From: Euborellia annulipes
Lineage: Eukaryota > Arthropoda > Insecta > Dermaptera > Anisolabididae
Direction: 5' to 3'
DNA: 64,000 bases
Assembly (NCBI GenBank): GCA_023213315.1
Contig: JAKCPI010004269.1
Location: 1 to 64,000 of the forward strand
The notes under the pieces are model-generated. The model ran no database searches. It was not told the origin of the DNA and was given only the letters and a program-made list of their open reading frames with translations. The stretch's first letter is position 1; every line of letters starts with the position of its first letter. Positions 1-9,924 of the stretch are shown here, piece after piece. Position numbers and translations under genes: made by a program.

Positions 1-762
1 AAAACCGTTATCGGCATAAAATTGACGTAGAATGCGATGGTTATAATAAAAATGCAATACAGTTAGCCCCATTGTTAAAAATCGATTTACAGGATTTCAC
101 CTTGTTGGATAGCCCACGTGAAATCTTTTAATAAATTTTAGTGGAACAATGTTTTTCTTAAAGTTCACTCTTTAGCTTTAAAATGGTAAAAAAGTTTTTT
201 TTCTAGCTCAAATAGAACCAGAGTTAAGGAATTTTTAAAAGTGAGCGTCTAAGCAGAAAATCATCAAATTTTCACATTTTCGACCCTCGAGGCTTTCCCT
301 TAAAATATTAAAGAAAAAGAAAACCCCTCGCGGATGGCTCTCTTTTTTTTCGTTATAGAACCCGTAAAAAAAATTTTAGCCAAATCAAAATGACGTGGAA
401 TGACTCCAATGCGCTTTTCCAACTAATTTTATTTTGTTAGAGTTGTCACTAAATGTGCCAGGTGCATTTATGCTTTTATTTTCTTTTGTTAATTAAAATA
501 AATTAACATTTGTTGTATTTAGCATGTTTGACTTTTTTTTATAGTATAAATTAAAAACACTAAGCCATAAGTTTCAATGATTTAAAAAAATGAACATTTT
601 CAAAGCATTTCGACATTCTTGTGTAAGAAGTTAATTTTATTAAAAATTATTAATAAGTATGTTCTAGTATTTTTAATTAATTATTAATTAATTAATTATT
701 ATTAAATGCTTTTATTTAACTTACTCTTTCAAGGTCACCAACTTTATGGCTTTGTTAAGGAC
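1..762. other. AT-rich unique DNA, no gene seen
   Basis: No reading frame, RNA gene or bounded repeat is visible here. The only local structure is a short imperfect inverted repeat around 90-125 (gatttcac and gtgaaatc), which includes an E-box-like CACGTG at about 115. The last 100 bases are runs of TTAATTAA type ending where the satellite begins. Confidence 0.6.
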
Positions 763-1740
763 ACTTCCCGATGAGCTAGAGGTGTGAAATTTGATATTTA
801 AGAGTCATTTTTGATGACGCAAATTGTGAGTTTGGTTTTACCAAAATGGACCAAACTAATGTGGTACTTTATTTGAAACCCTTCGTGAATTAATGTAATT
901 TCAAAAGACTTCCCGATGGGCTAGAGGTATGAAATGTAATACTTAAGAGTCATTTTTGATGACGCCACTATATGGTGGTTTTGATCAAAATAGACCAAAG
1001 TAATGTGGTACTTTATTTGAAACCCTTCGTGAATTAATGTAATTTCAAAAGACTTCCCGATGGGCTAGAGGTATGAAATGTAATACTTAAGAGTCATTTT
1101 TGATGACGCCACTATATGGTGGTTTTGATCAAAATAGACCAAACTAATGTGGTACTTTATTTGAAACCCTTCGCGAATTAATGTAATTTCAAAAGACTTC
1201 CCGATGGGCTAGAGGTGTGAAATGTAATACTTAAGAGTCATTTTTGATGACGCCACTATATGGTGGTTTTGATCAAAATAGACCAAACTAATGTGGTACT
1301 TTATTTGAAACCCTTCGCGAATTAATGTAATTTCAAAAGACTTCCCGATGGGCTAGAGGTGTGAAATGTAATACTTAAGAGTCATTTTTGATGACGCCAC
1401 TATATGGTGGTTTTGATCAAAATAGACCAAACTAATGTGGTACTTTATTTGAAACCCTTCGCGAATTAATGTAATTTCAAAAGACTTCCCGATGGGCTAG
1501 AGGTGTGAAATGTAATACTTAAGAGTCATTTTTGATGACGCCACTATATGGTGGTTTTGATCAAAATAGACCAAACTAATATGGTACTTTATTTGAAACC
1601 CTTCGCGAATTAATGTAATTTCAAAAGACTTCCCGATGGGCTAGAGGTGTGAAATGTAATACTTAAGAGTCATTTTTGATGACGCCACTATATGGTGGTT
1701 TTGATCAAAATAGACCAAACTAATGTGGTACTTTATTTGA
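763..1740 (+). repeat. 144-bp tandem satellite, about 7 units
   Basis: The phrase ACTTCCCGATG recurs at 763, 908, 1052, 1196, 1340, 1484 and 1628. The period is 145 once and then exactly 144. Units 2-7 are almost identical, differing at single positions such as gtgaat/gcgaat and rare substitutions. The first unit (763-907) is diverged. Each unit holds GATGACGCCACTATATGG and GTGGTACTTTATTTGAA. No reading frame runs through the array. Identical inner units and diverged edges are what unequal exchange produces. Confidence 0.95.
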
Positions 1741-1872
1741 AGCCTCACGCAAATAAGGCCCTATTAACTATAGTTTTGAATTTTGATATTTACGAGTCAT
1801 TTTTTTATGATAATGAATAATTTTTCAATTGAACCAAATCAATACAGGCCAAACTAATGTGGTACTTTATCA
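1741..1872 (+). repeat. Diverged terminal unit of the 144-bp satellite
   Basis: After 1740 the sequence keeps the order of the unit (TTTACGAGTCATTTTT, then CCAAACTAATGTGGTAC) but with many substitutions and small indels. This is a decayed edge monomer, so the array ends here. Confidence 0.75.
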
Positions 1873-1914
1873 TATTGATGATTTTTGATAAGACTAAAAG
1901 ACTAAAAAGCTTAA

Positions 1915-2203
1915 AATAAAAATAAAATAAAAAAAAGATTTTTAAAAAAATGCTTTTATTTAAATTGAACTAAAAAAGAAGAAATAATTTAATTGTTCTT
2001 GTTAAAATTTTTTAATATTTATGACTTAAAATAAAAGCGTGGGGCGCGAGCCTCGGAATCACTTCGAAGCGCCCCACGCTTTTATTTTAAGTCATAAATA
2101 TTAAAAAATTTTAACAAGAACAATTAAATTATTTCTTTCTTTTTAGTTCAATTTAAATAAAAGCATTTTTTTAAAAATCTTTTTTTTTATTTTATTTTTT
2201 TAT
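1915..2203. repeat. Near-perfect long hairpin, arms about 130 bp
   Basis: The left arm (about 1915-2047) is repeated in reverse complement at 2069-2203. The tip is GC-rich: GGGGCGC at 2041-2047 pairs with GCGCCCC at 2069-2075, around a 21-nt loop. The only clear arm difference is a slipped A/T run near 1976 and 2136. The size and symmetry fit a fold-back MITE, but no target duplication could be fixed because both flanks are A/T runs. A transcript would form a long duplex. Confidence 0.9.
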
Positions 2204-2205
2204 CC

Positions 2206-3187
2206 TATATTTAACGGGAAAAGTATTTTTTTTTTTATTTCGAGATGAAAAGAATACTTAATTTGGTTCATACAAGGAGAGTGTTAATTAGACTATAGTC
2301 GAAATTCTCACCAAATTAACGTCCATTACCGAAATTAAGTTCGCCTAACAACAACTTGTAATAATAACCCAAGAAGCAGCCACCTTGTCTATTAAATGAA
2401 GAAGGGCTCTAATGATGGGTTTCAGGCCTTAGAAGGGCCAATGGAAGTCAATTGATGACTAGTGAGTCACAGAAGGTCCATCTGTCCCCAGCTATATAGG
2501 GGACTCAAATACTTTTTACGGATTAAATGAATGTATGAATTTGAAACCAGAGAGAAGATTTCTATCAAAACATGTGAATTAAAACGGGGAGAGAGGATTC
2601 AAGTTTATAAAAAAAAAAGATTTTTTTTATGGAGGGATGAAATTATTAACTAATACTAAAGGAAAAAAGCAAAAACGCGTATTTTTATTGAAAAAATTCC
2701 ACTTATATAATTTTTTATGATTATTTTCTCCCCTCACTGAATTCTCTTAAATCCTTTCTAAATATTTGAAAAACAGAAGCTCTGTTTTGTTAAAAAAAAA
2801 AAAAAAAAAAAAAAATATTCAAATACAGGCTTAAATTTATTTCTGCTTTCTTTAAACCTTAAATATCAAAGCATAAAAAAAAACTTCCAAAGAAACACTC
2901 TTTATATCTTTTTATCTTCTTTCTCTTTTATTTACCTATATAGAAATTAAGATATTTTCCTGGACAATCAAAATGAAAGAGCTTAGATAATAAAAGATGG
3001 AAATTATTTATATATCATTTACCTATTAAGGCTTAACATTTTGAAAACATTAATTATTCTTTTTTTTCCTCTCATTTTTCTTTATTAGTTTTTATAAATG
3101 ATCAATCAAAATTGGTCGAAATATTGAATAAAGGAGATGTTTGAGAAGCAGAACTACACTGTTAAAAATTTTCAAGGGATATTCATA
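2206..3187. other. AT-rich DNA with one unique island
   Basis: Positions about 2330-2540 are less AT-rich and not repeated elsewhere in the window. They contain a CCAAT-like gccaatgg at about 2439 and an AP-1-like GTGAGTCAC at about 2461. The rest is poly(A)/poly(T) and simple AT sequence. No gene is seen. Confidence 0.5.
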
Positions 3188-3692
3188 AACTAGTACATAG
3201 GCGTAGCCAGAAATTTTTGATGGGGGGTTTAGGATTATTTCTCCCCCCCCCCACCCCGACCAATAGGGCAGTATAAGGCGTCTAATGAAATATATGACTA
3301 GCCACTTACCCCACCTTCGCTTCGCCCCTCCTGGACCCCCCTCGGGGTGGCTCGGGCCCGCCCTTTCTTAATTAAGTGCCGCAATTTTTCAATCAAGTCG
3401 TATCAGGCAATAAATAATGCAAATCTCTTAATTTTATGTATATGAGCCTAGAGTACCGGGGTGTCTCTCTAAGTGTTTCTCTTGACCAGATTCCTATCTC
3501 AGACCTCTTTAAGAAAAATATAAAAAATTTATTTATATAATAATTTTTATTATTTTTCATTTGCGAGATTTAATCAATTTTAAGCGGCTTTAATTTTTTA
3601 TAAAGCATAACAAAAATCAATTCTTTTCAATGGGAAAATTCTGAATTTTCTCGAATTTTTTGCGTTTTATTTCATTTTTTTTTTTATTTTAA

Positions 3693-4075
3693 GGTGCGCG
3701 TCTCGAAAAACCGTTAAAGCACGATTGACTCGAGGCGGCACCAGATGGCGTTAGTGTTCCCCCATAGGAAAACACGTAACTTGTTGCATTTCATTCTAGA
3801 CTTTCCAGCTAATTAATTAAAGGCAAAAAATTAATTATTTTTTAACACAATGATTACTAATTTAATTATCTACAACTTATAGAGCTCCTTTTTTAAAATA
3901 TCTTTTATTTAATGCGATTAATCAAAAAAAAAAATTTTTTTTTCGAAAATCAAAAAAAGGGCTTCTATAAGTTGTAGATATTTTAAATAGCTTTAATTTA
4001 AAAAAAATTGAGGTCGATAGCTTCAAAATTGTGGCAGCTGGAAAGTCCCAAAATTAGCACCCCGAGACGCGCACC
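3693..4075 (+). mobile_element. TTAA-type MITE, copy A
   Basis: The termini are GGTGCGCGTCTCG and CGAGACGCGCACC, each bordered by TTAA (3689-3692 and 4076-4079). TTAA target sites are typical of piggyBac-type transposases, although this terminus does not begin with the usual CCY. The 383-bp body has no coding capacity. It contains an internal partly inverted pair around ctacaacttataga / ctataagttgtag. A second copy in the opposite orientation lies at 26173-26814. This copy sits inside a hAT-like element and is therefore the younger insertion. Confidence 0.85.
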
Positions 4076-4097
4076 TTAAGCTAGAGAAAATTATTAT

Positions 4098-4160
4098 ATT
4101 TTACTTTCTCTTACACTATATATGAAATATATAGAGAGAAAAAGTATTTTGCATTATAGA
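4098..4160 (+). repeat. End fragment of the fold-back family (ACTTTCTCTTAC end)
   Basis: ACTTTCTCTTACAC, a TATATGAAATATATA centre and GAGAGAAAAAGT form a small inverted repeat. It matches the end seen at 13398-13436 and 16220-16275. Only this terminal piece of the family is present. Confidence 0.6.
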
Positions 4161-4256
4161 GCTTAAATATCTAGTCATGACTTGGGTCCAATGGGGGGTT
4201 TGAACCCCCAAAACCCCCCCCGTGGCTACGCCTATGAACTAGTATATGAAGTCACA

Positions 4257-4515
4257 AACTTAGATTTAAACTGGTTACCGTGGGCACTAGTTGAAACATT
4301 ATAAATATATACCTGGTATATTTATTGTATTTGCTGAAATTTGATAGATTCCAATTCAACAAAACATTTTCTCTAGGTTATTTTTATGTTTCAAGAGTTT
4401 ATTTAAATTTTAAAATCAAATTAACATTTTAACGTTTTATTGAAATAAAGATTAAATTTTACACTTTATGTACATTTCAGCATTGCTGCCATCCTCAGAA
4501 GTGATTGACATTTGA
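4257..4515 (+). mobile_element. Penelope-like remnant, copy 1
   Basis: The block from about 4262 to 4305 (TTTAAACTGGTTACCGTGGG, then ACTAGTTGAAACATTAT) recurs at 12187-12225 and, in reverse complement, at about 55556-55600. Each copy is followed by a hammerhead-like motif. Penelope-like retroelements are known to carry hammerhead motifs in their terminal repeats, which is the basis of the family name. No reverse transcriptase or GIY-YIG frame is present. Confidence 0.5.
4462..4503 (-). ncRNA. Hammerhead-ribozyme-like motif A (minus strand)
   Basis: Read on the minus strand: stem I 5' CACUU, core CUGAGGA, an extra U, a partly decayed stem II (AGC/GCU), GAAA, a self-complementary UGUACA as helix III, U16.1 and A17, then stem I 3' AAGUG. 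Stem I pairs perfectly over 5 bp. The catalytic G5, G8 and G12 positions are present. The short palindromic helix III matches the dimeric type known in Penelope-like elements. The extra U after A9 and the damaged stem II make activity doubtful. Confidence 0.5.
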
Positions 4516-4576
4516 TTGCATATAGAAAATGCGTTCTTACCAAGTCTTAATACATAATAGAATATACATACATTAT

Positions 4577-5020
4577 CTAATACAAAGTTAAAGTTAGTTC
4601 CCGAATTCACCGCTAGGGGCTTCGTCTCAGTTCCCGCCCTAGTTCGACTTTTTTTAACACACCCTTTTTCATTTCCTCACATTCACAGACATACACCCAG
4701 TCTTTTTCGGCAACTTAGGCCATATAAGACTTTAAACGATACTAGTATTTATAATATATATTTATTTTGGGTCCAGGCATTTTTATTCAAGCCATTTGGT
4801 ATCCAAATGGCTTAAATAAAATTATCGGACTGTCTGGGATCCGAACCCCCGACCCATGGTATACAAGGTAGACGCGCAACCAACAACGCCAAGCCCGGGG
4901 CCCGAGTTCGACTTGTCAAACAACTGAAAATAGTGGTGTGTTTGACATGTCGAACTCGGGCGGGAGCCGAGACTAAGCCCCTAGTGGTGAAGTTAAGAAC
5001 TAACTTTAACTTTGTATTAG
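4577..5020. mobile_element. MITE with about 70-bp inverted ends, split by a SINE
   Basis: The ends CTAATACAAAGTTAAAG (4577) and CTTTAACTTTGTATTAG (5020) begin an inverted repeat of about 70 bp. It includes ctaggggctt and gtctc blocks on both arms. A minus-strand SINE (4651-4903) lies in the middle with its own target duplication, so the empty MITE would be about 180 bp. The target site of the MITE itself could not be fixed. No transposase frame is present. Confidence 0.8.
4651..4903 (-). mobile_element. tRNA-derived SINE S1, copy 1
   Basis: The element is flanked by AGTTCGACTT at 4641-4650 and 4904-4913. The poly(T) on its left is the poly(A) tail of a minus-strand insertion. On the minus strand it shows a B-box-like GGTTCGGATCCC, the family hairpin gccatttgg/ccaaatggc, and the 3' domain with TGCCGAAAAAGACTGG. 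The A-box region is diverged. It is inserted in a MITE. Confidence 0.85.
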
Positions 5021-7700
5021 CCAATAACATACCTTCTAAAGAATATTTTTAACCTTCACGGAAATATCTAAATTTTGATGCAGGGGATCAGAAAATTGCT
5101 ACTTCCTGTAAGCGGACATTTAGTGAAAATTGATTATTTCTATATTTTCTATATATACTTAAGGAATTTATTAAATTCTATCCAAATTGCTTTTTAATCC
5201 CGTTTTATATCATAAATAAAATATAAAATCAACGATATTGTATGGATTAAATTGGCACCCATGAAGACTAGCTAGCAAATGCCTTCGGGAAAGTAGAGGT
5301 TATAAACCCTCGACTTTAGGAGCCCAGCAAAAACTGCACCATATATAAATATAGATATAAAAATCATCCTCGCCCTGCTGGACATTTTAATTACAATCTA
5401 GGGCTTTGGATAGACAAAAAAATTTATATAGAGATATAATGAACACCCGAGTGGACCTTGGCGCTATTTATGCCAAATGAATATGTTTTTTATACCATGT
5501 AAATATTAAGTGGTGATACGCAATCAGAGAGGGAAAGAGAACCAGCCTCATAAGCACAAACTATTAAAGAATAACAAGATGAATGGGAGATTTTTTTTTT
5601 TTTGTAATTAAACCTCAAAAAAGAGGAAGGGTTGATTTAGCCGAACTTGGCAAAATGTAATATTCATATAGAGAGGTTGACCGAAACCCAAAAAATGTTC
5701 AGAATATTGCTAAATATTATTTATTATTCTCGAAAAAAATCGTAAATTTTACCTGATAATTATATCTTTAAACAAAATGAAATTTTTCTAATCTTAAAAA
5801 ATTTATTCAACTAGACTAATATTTTAATTTAAAAAAAATATTTATTTTAATATTCCTCTTGAAGCTAGCCCTGGGCCACAGGTCAAGGGTAAGAAGAAAT
5901 ATCAAAATTATTCATTTAATCATAAAAATTTGGTTTATTACAATTTTATTTAATTTTGAGTAGGCCTAGGCCAGATCTTCTGGCTTCGTCACTTTATACA
6001 ATTTCTTTTATCTAATAATTAGTAGTTAAGGATGGGAATAGAAGTAAAATATTTGGTTATATATAACAAAGAAACCAACACTTACATCTCCGATAACGTC
6101 ATTTCCAAATGTCTTTTTTTTATTTTAACTTTGATTAATAATTGGATGCTTGGTAAAAAAAAAAATAATCCCAAATGACTAATGACTAACTGGCCACAGA
6201 TGCAAAAAATAAGGTAAATAAAAATAATAATTCTCCCTTTGTTTGATGTGTGAAAGCACACAAAAAAATAAATGAAATTAAGTAAATGGAAATGTTGAAT
6301 TTTAATAAAATTCACATTTATTAAAAAGAATAATATAAAAATAATTAAAATCTAAAATACTTCGGTGAATTATAAAGTTCTGTATTAGATGACTGATATA
6401 AAAATTTTAAATAAATTAATTTAATTTTATAAAAGACGACACCTACACTACAGGGCATAGGCAGCAGCGTAACTTAAAAGTTCTTAAAAGATTAGCAAGT
6501 AAAAAATATTCTTAAATATTTTCCAATAACCCAAATGAGTCCTAATAGTTGTATCAAAAACAGATAACATCTAGATTGAAGCTGCATAAATGGACTCTGT
6601 TATGCAATAGTGTGTCAGGCGCCAAAAAAAAAAAAAAAAATTAAAAATTGAGTTAAGCACGTAATATTGTTTCAAATGCTATAATTAATAGTATTTTTTT
6701 TTTAATGAAACTTCTATCTATCTATCTATCTAACAAGAGTTATAAACGAAGTAGGCCTACTACTCTAGTCAATAAATTTTATAAATTTGTAATAGTTAAC
6801 TGGTATATATGAAATTAAAATGAAGTCAACAAATTAATAATCTATTAGAATATGAAAATGGATTTAAATACAATTACACCTATAAATAGATTTTGAGATA
6901 TAAGCAAATATAAGCTAAATCATACACATCCAAGAGTAAACGATTAGTTTTAATGATAATTGCTGCAGCATCAATGTATTTAAGTTATCCAATAGTTATA
7001 CAGAATAAATAAATTATTAAGCCTATAGCCAAGTTTTGACAAGATGAGACGTCAACCTCCTTTGCTTCATTATAAATAGGAAATTATCGATCAAAAGAAG
7101 ACCAAAGGCAACGAGACGAAAAGAAAACAAAAAAAAGTATAGCTTTAATAAATCAAATCCCTTGTTTTGTAATAAATTTTTTATTACGAAACAATGAGAT
7201 CCTATCACAATAATATTTAACATCGAATTATCATCTTGAATTTTTTAGGCTATTTTCTAAAATATTATTCCTTAAATAAATATGCATAATAATAGTATAC
7301 TGTAATTTTCGAAACTATCTGATGCTGTATTATTTTATAGCAATCTTGAAAATGGGAGGATCTAAGTTATCTAGAGATGTAATAATTAAAATGTATTTAA
7401 ATGACTCTAGAAAAGGGTCCGAACCACTCTTCTTTGTATGTTTTAAAGCGAAACGAGCCATAAAATTTTCATGAGCACTTGACTACTAAATAAAGTTTTC
7501 GAATTATTGAAGCCTTTAGAAAAACATACAGTAATATACATCTAATCCTAATGTGCGTAACTAAATTCTTGTGCAACAGAATTTAAACCCTTAAAAGAGA
7601 CAGATCGTTAAATTGAAATATGTCTTATTATAGACGAGTGGAATTCATTGAAAATAAAGATTAAAACAAAGTATAAGATCTTGGGTTTTTGGTGATTGTT
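5021..7700. other. AT-rich DNA without a supportable gene
   Basis: An island at about 5265-5400 (actagctagcaaatgccttc, ccctcgccctgctgg) is less AT-rich and unique in the window. A short (ATCT)n run lies at about 6715-6732. TAGGCCTA octamers occur at 5961 and 6752. Open frames here are short, A/T-biased and unlike any known protein. Confidence 0.5.
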
Positions 7701-7960
7701 TTAAGAAATTGAGAGGAGGATGCAACCCAAAAAGCCAAAGGGGGATGCACATACTGCAGCTTGATAGAGCCACACAGTTATAAAGCCCTCTGGCTTTACG
7801 ATGCCATAAGAATCAGAAAGCATCGCTATATTAAACTCCATAAGGCGCCGGGTACTTTTTATAACTCATTTATTTCTCTTAGCAGACGTGAGCGTACGAT
7901 AAAAGAACTCGCAATGGCAAGATATTCGTTGCTGGAGATGCAAAGGTGAGGTCAGGTTAT
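7701..7960 (+). other. Unique segment with a 79-codon open stretch, possible exon
   Basis: A frame is open from 7713 to 7949 without a good start. It ends beside caaag/GTGAGG at about 7944, which fits a splice donor. Against a coding role, 30 bp of it (about 7805-7840, taagaatcagaaagcatcg) recurs diverged at about 8493-8525 in clearly non-coding DNA. I do not recognise the translated sequence. An exon is possible but weakly supported. Confidence 0.15.
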
Positions 7961-8632
7961 ATGGCGAATTAAATTTTCAAACAATTAGCGCACCTCGTTT
8001 TATTTATAATGATAATTGGATTTTCATTTAAAGTAGGTGAGAATTCACATAAGGAAAAATTCGAAACTTCATTTTTCCGAGTAGAAATTAACGCAGGCTC
8101 AAAATCTAACGACCAGAGGTTCGCTTGCTATCTTGAGCATAAATGATTTGGGAGTCTCATATGGCGCATTGGCCACCCCTGAACTATTGTATTTAAAAAA
8201 TGTAATAATTAGTATTTAAAATATTTCATAAACATAATAGGCCTAATTTTTTTTCTATGGTATATTAAATAACAAAATAATTTCTTTAATTTACTTTCTT
8301 GTACTTTGATAAAAACATATCTTAGGATTGGTGGCCTATTCTCCAGGCGTTTTCGATGTCATAAGTAGAACTGCGAAAAATAATCGATTAATCGATTATT
8401 CTTCGATTAATTCCTTAAAAAATAATCGATTATTAGAAAAAAGAATAATCGATTATTTTCGGGAAAGATGCATTTAAAAAGATGGGATGAGTCTTAAGAA
8501 TCAGAATGCATCGTTATATTAAAATGAACTGAATTAACAAAATTATTTTATAATATTTTTGGATCTAAAAATGAATGATTGAATTTGATTGCTTTTCCTG
8601 ACTAAATAAATAAAAGTATTATATGCTATATT
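7961..8632. other. AT-rich DNA with clustered AATCGATTA motifs
   Basis: Between about 8379 and 8460 the string ATCGATTA and its overlaps recur several times, giving a small palindromic cluster. The diverged duplicate of 7805-7840 lies at about 8493-8525. No gene is seen. Confidence 0.5.
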
Positions 8633-8645
8633 CAGTATAAACTGA

Positions 8646-8874
8646 TTGCTCAGGGGCCCACATCTTGTGGGTACGTGGATGGCGACCACGAGCTACCCGA
8701 GCTGGGACTGACAGTCCTGTTCTTTACATGTCTGTCCCTTCCTTCTATATTTTCAACAGGCGTCAGACCGTGCGACAGGCCAGCCTGTTCTATTCTTTCC
8801 CTGTAAAAACCTATGAATGACTAATTCCGCCGACCCGCGTCGCGGGAATAATCAGGCCAAGAAAGAAGAAGATA
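8646..8874 (+). mobile_element. Retroposed insertion, probably 5'-truncated LINE end or SINE
   Basis: A perfect 13-bp duplication CAGTATAAACTGA borders this 229-bp, GC-richer segment (8633-8645 and 8875-8887). The 3' end runs into a purine-rich AAGAAAGAAGAAG stretch, as in non-LTR elements with simple-repeat tails. A hairpin CCGACCCGCGTCGCGGG-like segment (about 8830-8847) precedes the tail. No clear A/B boxes are visible, so a 5'-truncated LINE 3' end is preferred. The family is unknown to me. Confidence 0.7.
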
Positions 8875-8934
8875 CAGTATAAACTGAATTTTTTTTTTAG
8901 AATTTTTCAAAATATTAAGAAGGTTTTGAAGAAC

Positions 8935-9177
8935 AATTGAATCGTTTATTTCAGAAACCACCTAAGTGCGCTTTTTTCAACTTTCGGAAAACTAAAGAAA
9001 ACTGTTTTGCAGCTTAAGTATAGGTCTAGTCTTCTTCAAATATTTTTTTACCAAATCAAAAACATGCTATTGGGATAATTTAAAAGATGTATTTACCTTT
9101 AAATTGTACAGTAGCACCAAAAACACATGATTTGAAATTTTGTCGCTTAGGTGGTTTCTGAAATAAACGATTCAATT
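8935..9177. mobile_element. MITE with about 32-bp perfect inverted ends
   Basis: AATTGAATCG at 8935 continues for about 32 bp through ttcagaaaccacctaag, and the exact reverse complement ends at 9177. The centre (about 175 bp) is AT-rich and non-coding. No certain target duplication could be set because of flanking A/T runs. Confidence 0.8.
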
Positions 9178-9639
9178 TTTGTCTCAAATTTTTGAGAAGA
9201 GTTTTTGGGAGAGTTTTTCCATATTCCTATTGTTTCCATTTATTGTTGTGGGTATGCCCAGGTTCAAATAAACCAAACTTAACAAAAAAATGAAGAGTTT
9301 ATCTAAAAAAAAAAAAAAACCTGGGGGACATTCATGTTTCCAGGAAATTTAATTTATGTTTTTCCCTACCATGCAGAGATCACTTATGTGAAAACATAAT
9401 TAAATTTTTTTTAAATATATATAAATATAGTAAAAAAATTCATATTCGTTTGTTTGTAATTTTTCTCTCCCTTTTATATTATATGATTCCATCCCCAAAA
9501 AAAAATCTTGCTTCCGGGCATAATTACAATATCAAATAAATCATTATAAAATAATAATAATAAAACATTTATATGAATATAGGTGTATATTGATCTGAAT
9601 TTGGAAATCAATTCAACATTAATAAATATATTTATTAAT
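9178..9639. other. AT-rich DNA, nothing identified
   Basis: Apart from a poly(A) run near 9307-9320 and a small gcccaggttcaaataaacc segment, I see no gene, repeat boundary or RNA in this stretch. Confidence 0.5.
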
Positions 9640-9652
9640 AATATCTAAAATA

Positions 9653-9911
9653 GCCCTCGGGGTTTGGAGTAGTTGGTAGCGTGCCTACCTTCTATACCGA
9701 ACGTCGCGGGTTCGGACCCCAGGAATCCGATGATTTTATTAAAGGCATTTGGATACCAAATGGCTTAAATAAGAATTCCTGGACCCCCAATAGATATATT
9801 AAACATACGAGTAACGTTAAAAGTCTTAAATGGCCTAAGTTGCCGAAAACACTGTGTGAATGTGTGTGGGAGTGTGAATGAGAAAAAAAAGTGTGAATGT
9901 TAAAAAAAAAA
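9653..9911 (+). mobile_element. SINE S1, copy 2 (complete)
   Basis: The flanking duplication is AATATCTAAAATA at 9640-9652 and 9912-9924. The head has a degenerate A box near 9667 (tggagtagttggtag) and a B box GGGTTCGGACCCC at about 9708. Next comes the family hairpin (ggcatttggataccaaatgg), the 3' domain TTAAATGGCCTAAGTTGCCG, a GTGTGAATG-rich tail and poly(A). An open frame crossing it is fortuitous. Confidence 0.92.
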
Positions 9912-9924
9912 AATATCTAAAATA

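Larger units (their letters stand above)
3196..4236. mobile_element. hAT-like non-autonomous element with 8-bp TSD
   Basis: The ends are inverted: CATAGGCGTAGCCAG at 3196 and GTGGCTACGCCTATG at 4236. They are flanked by a perfect 8-bp duplication AACTAGTA at 3188-3195 and 4237-4244. An 8-bp target duplication with short inverted ends is the hAT superfamily signature. There is no transposase frame. C/G runs follow both ends (about 3236 and 4193). The element carries a TTAA-type MITE (3693-4075) and the end of a fold-back family (4098-4160). Its termini resemble those of the insertion at 26189-26437. Confidence 0.85.

Noticed and set aside
763..1740. CRISPR array
   Set aside because: Whole 144-bp units repeat head to tail without unique spacers, and the genome is eukaryotic.
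4812..5030. 72-codon minus-strand frame
   Set aside because: It spans the junction of a SINE and the arm of a MITE.
9681..9881. 66-codon frame
   Set aside because: It lies wholly within a tRNA-derived SINE.
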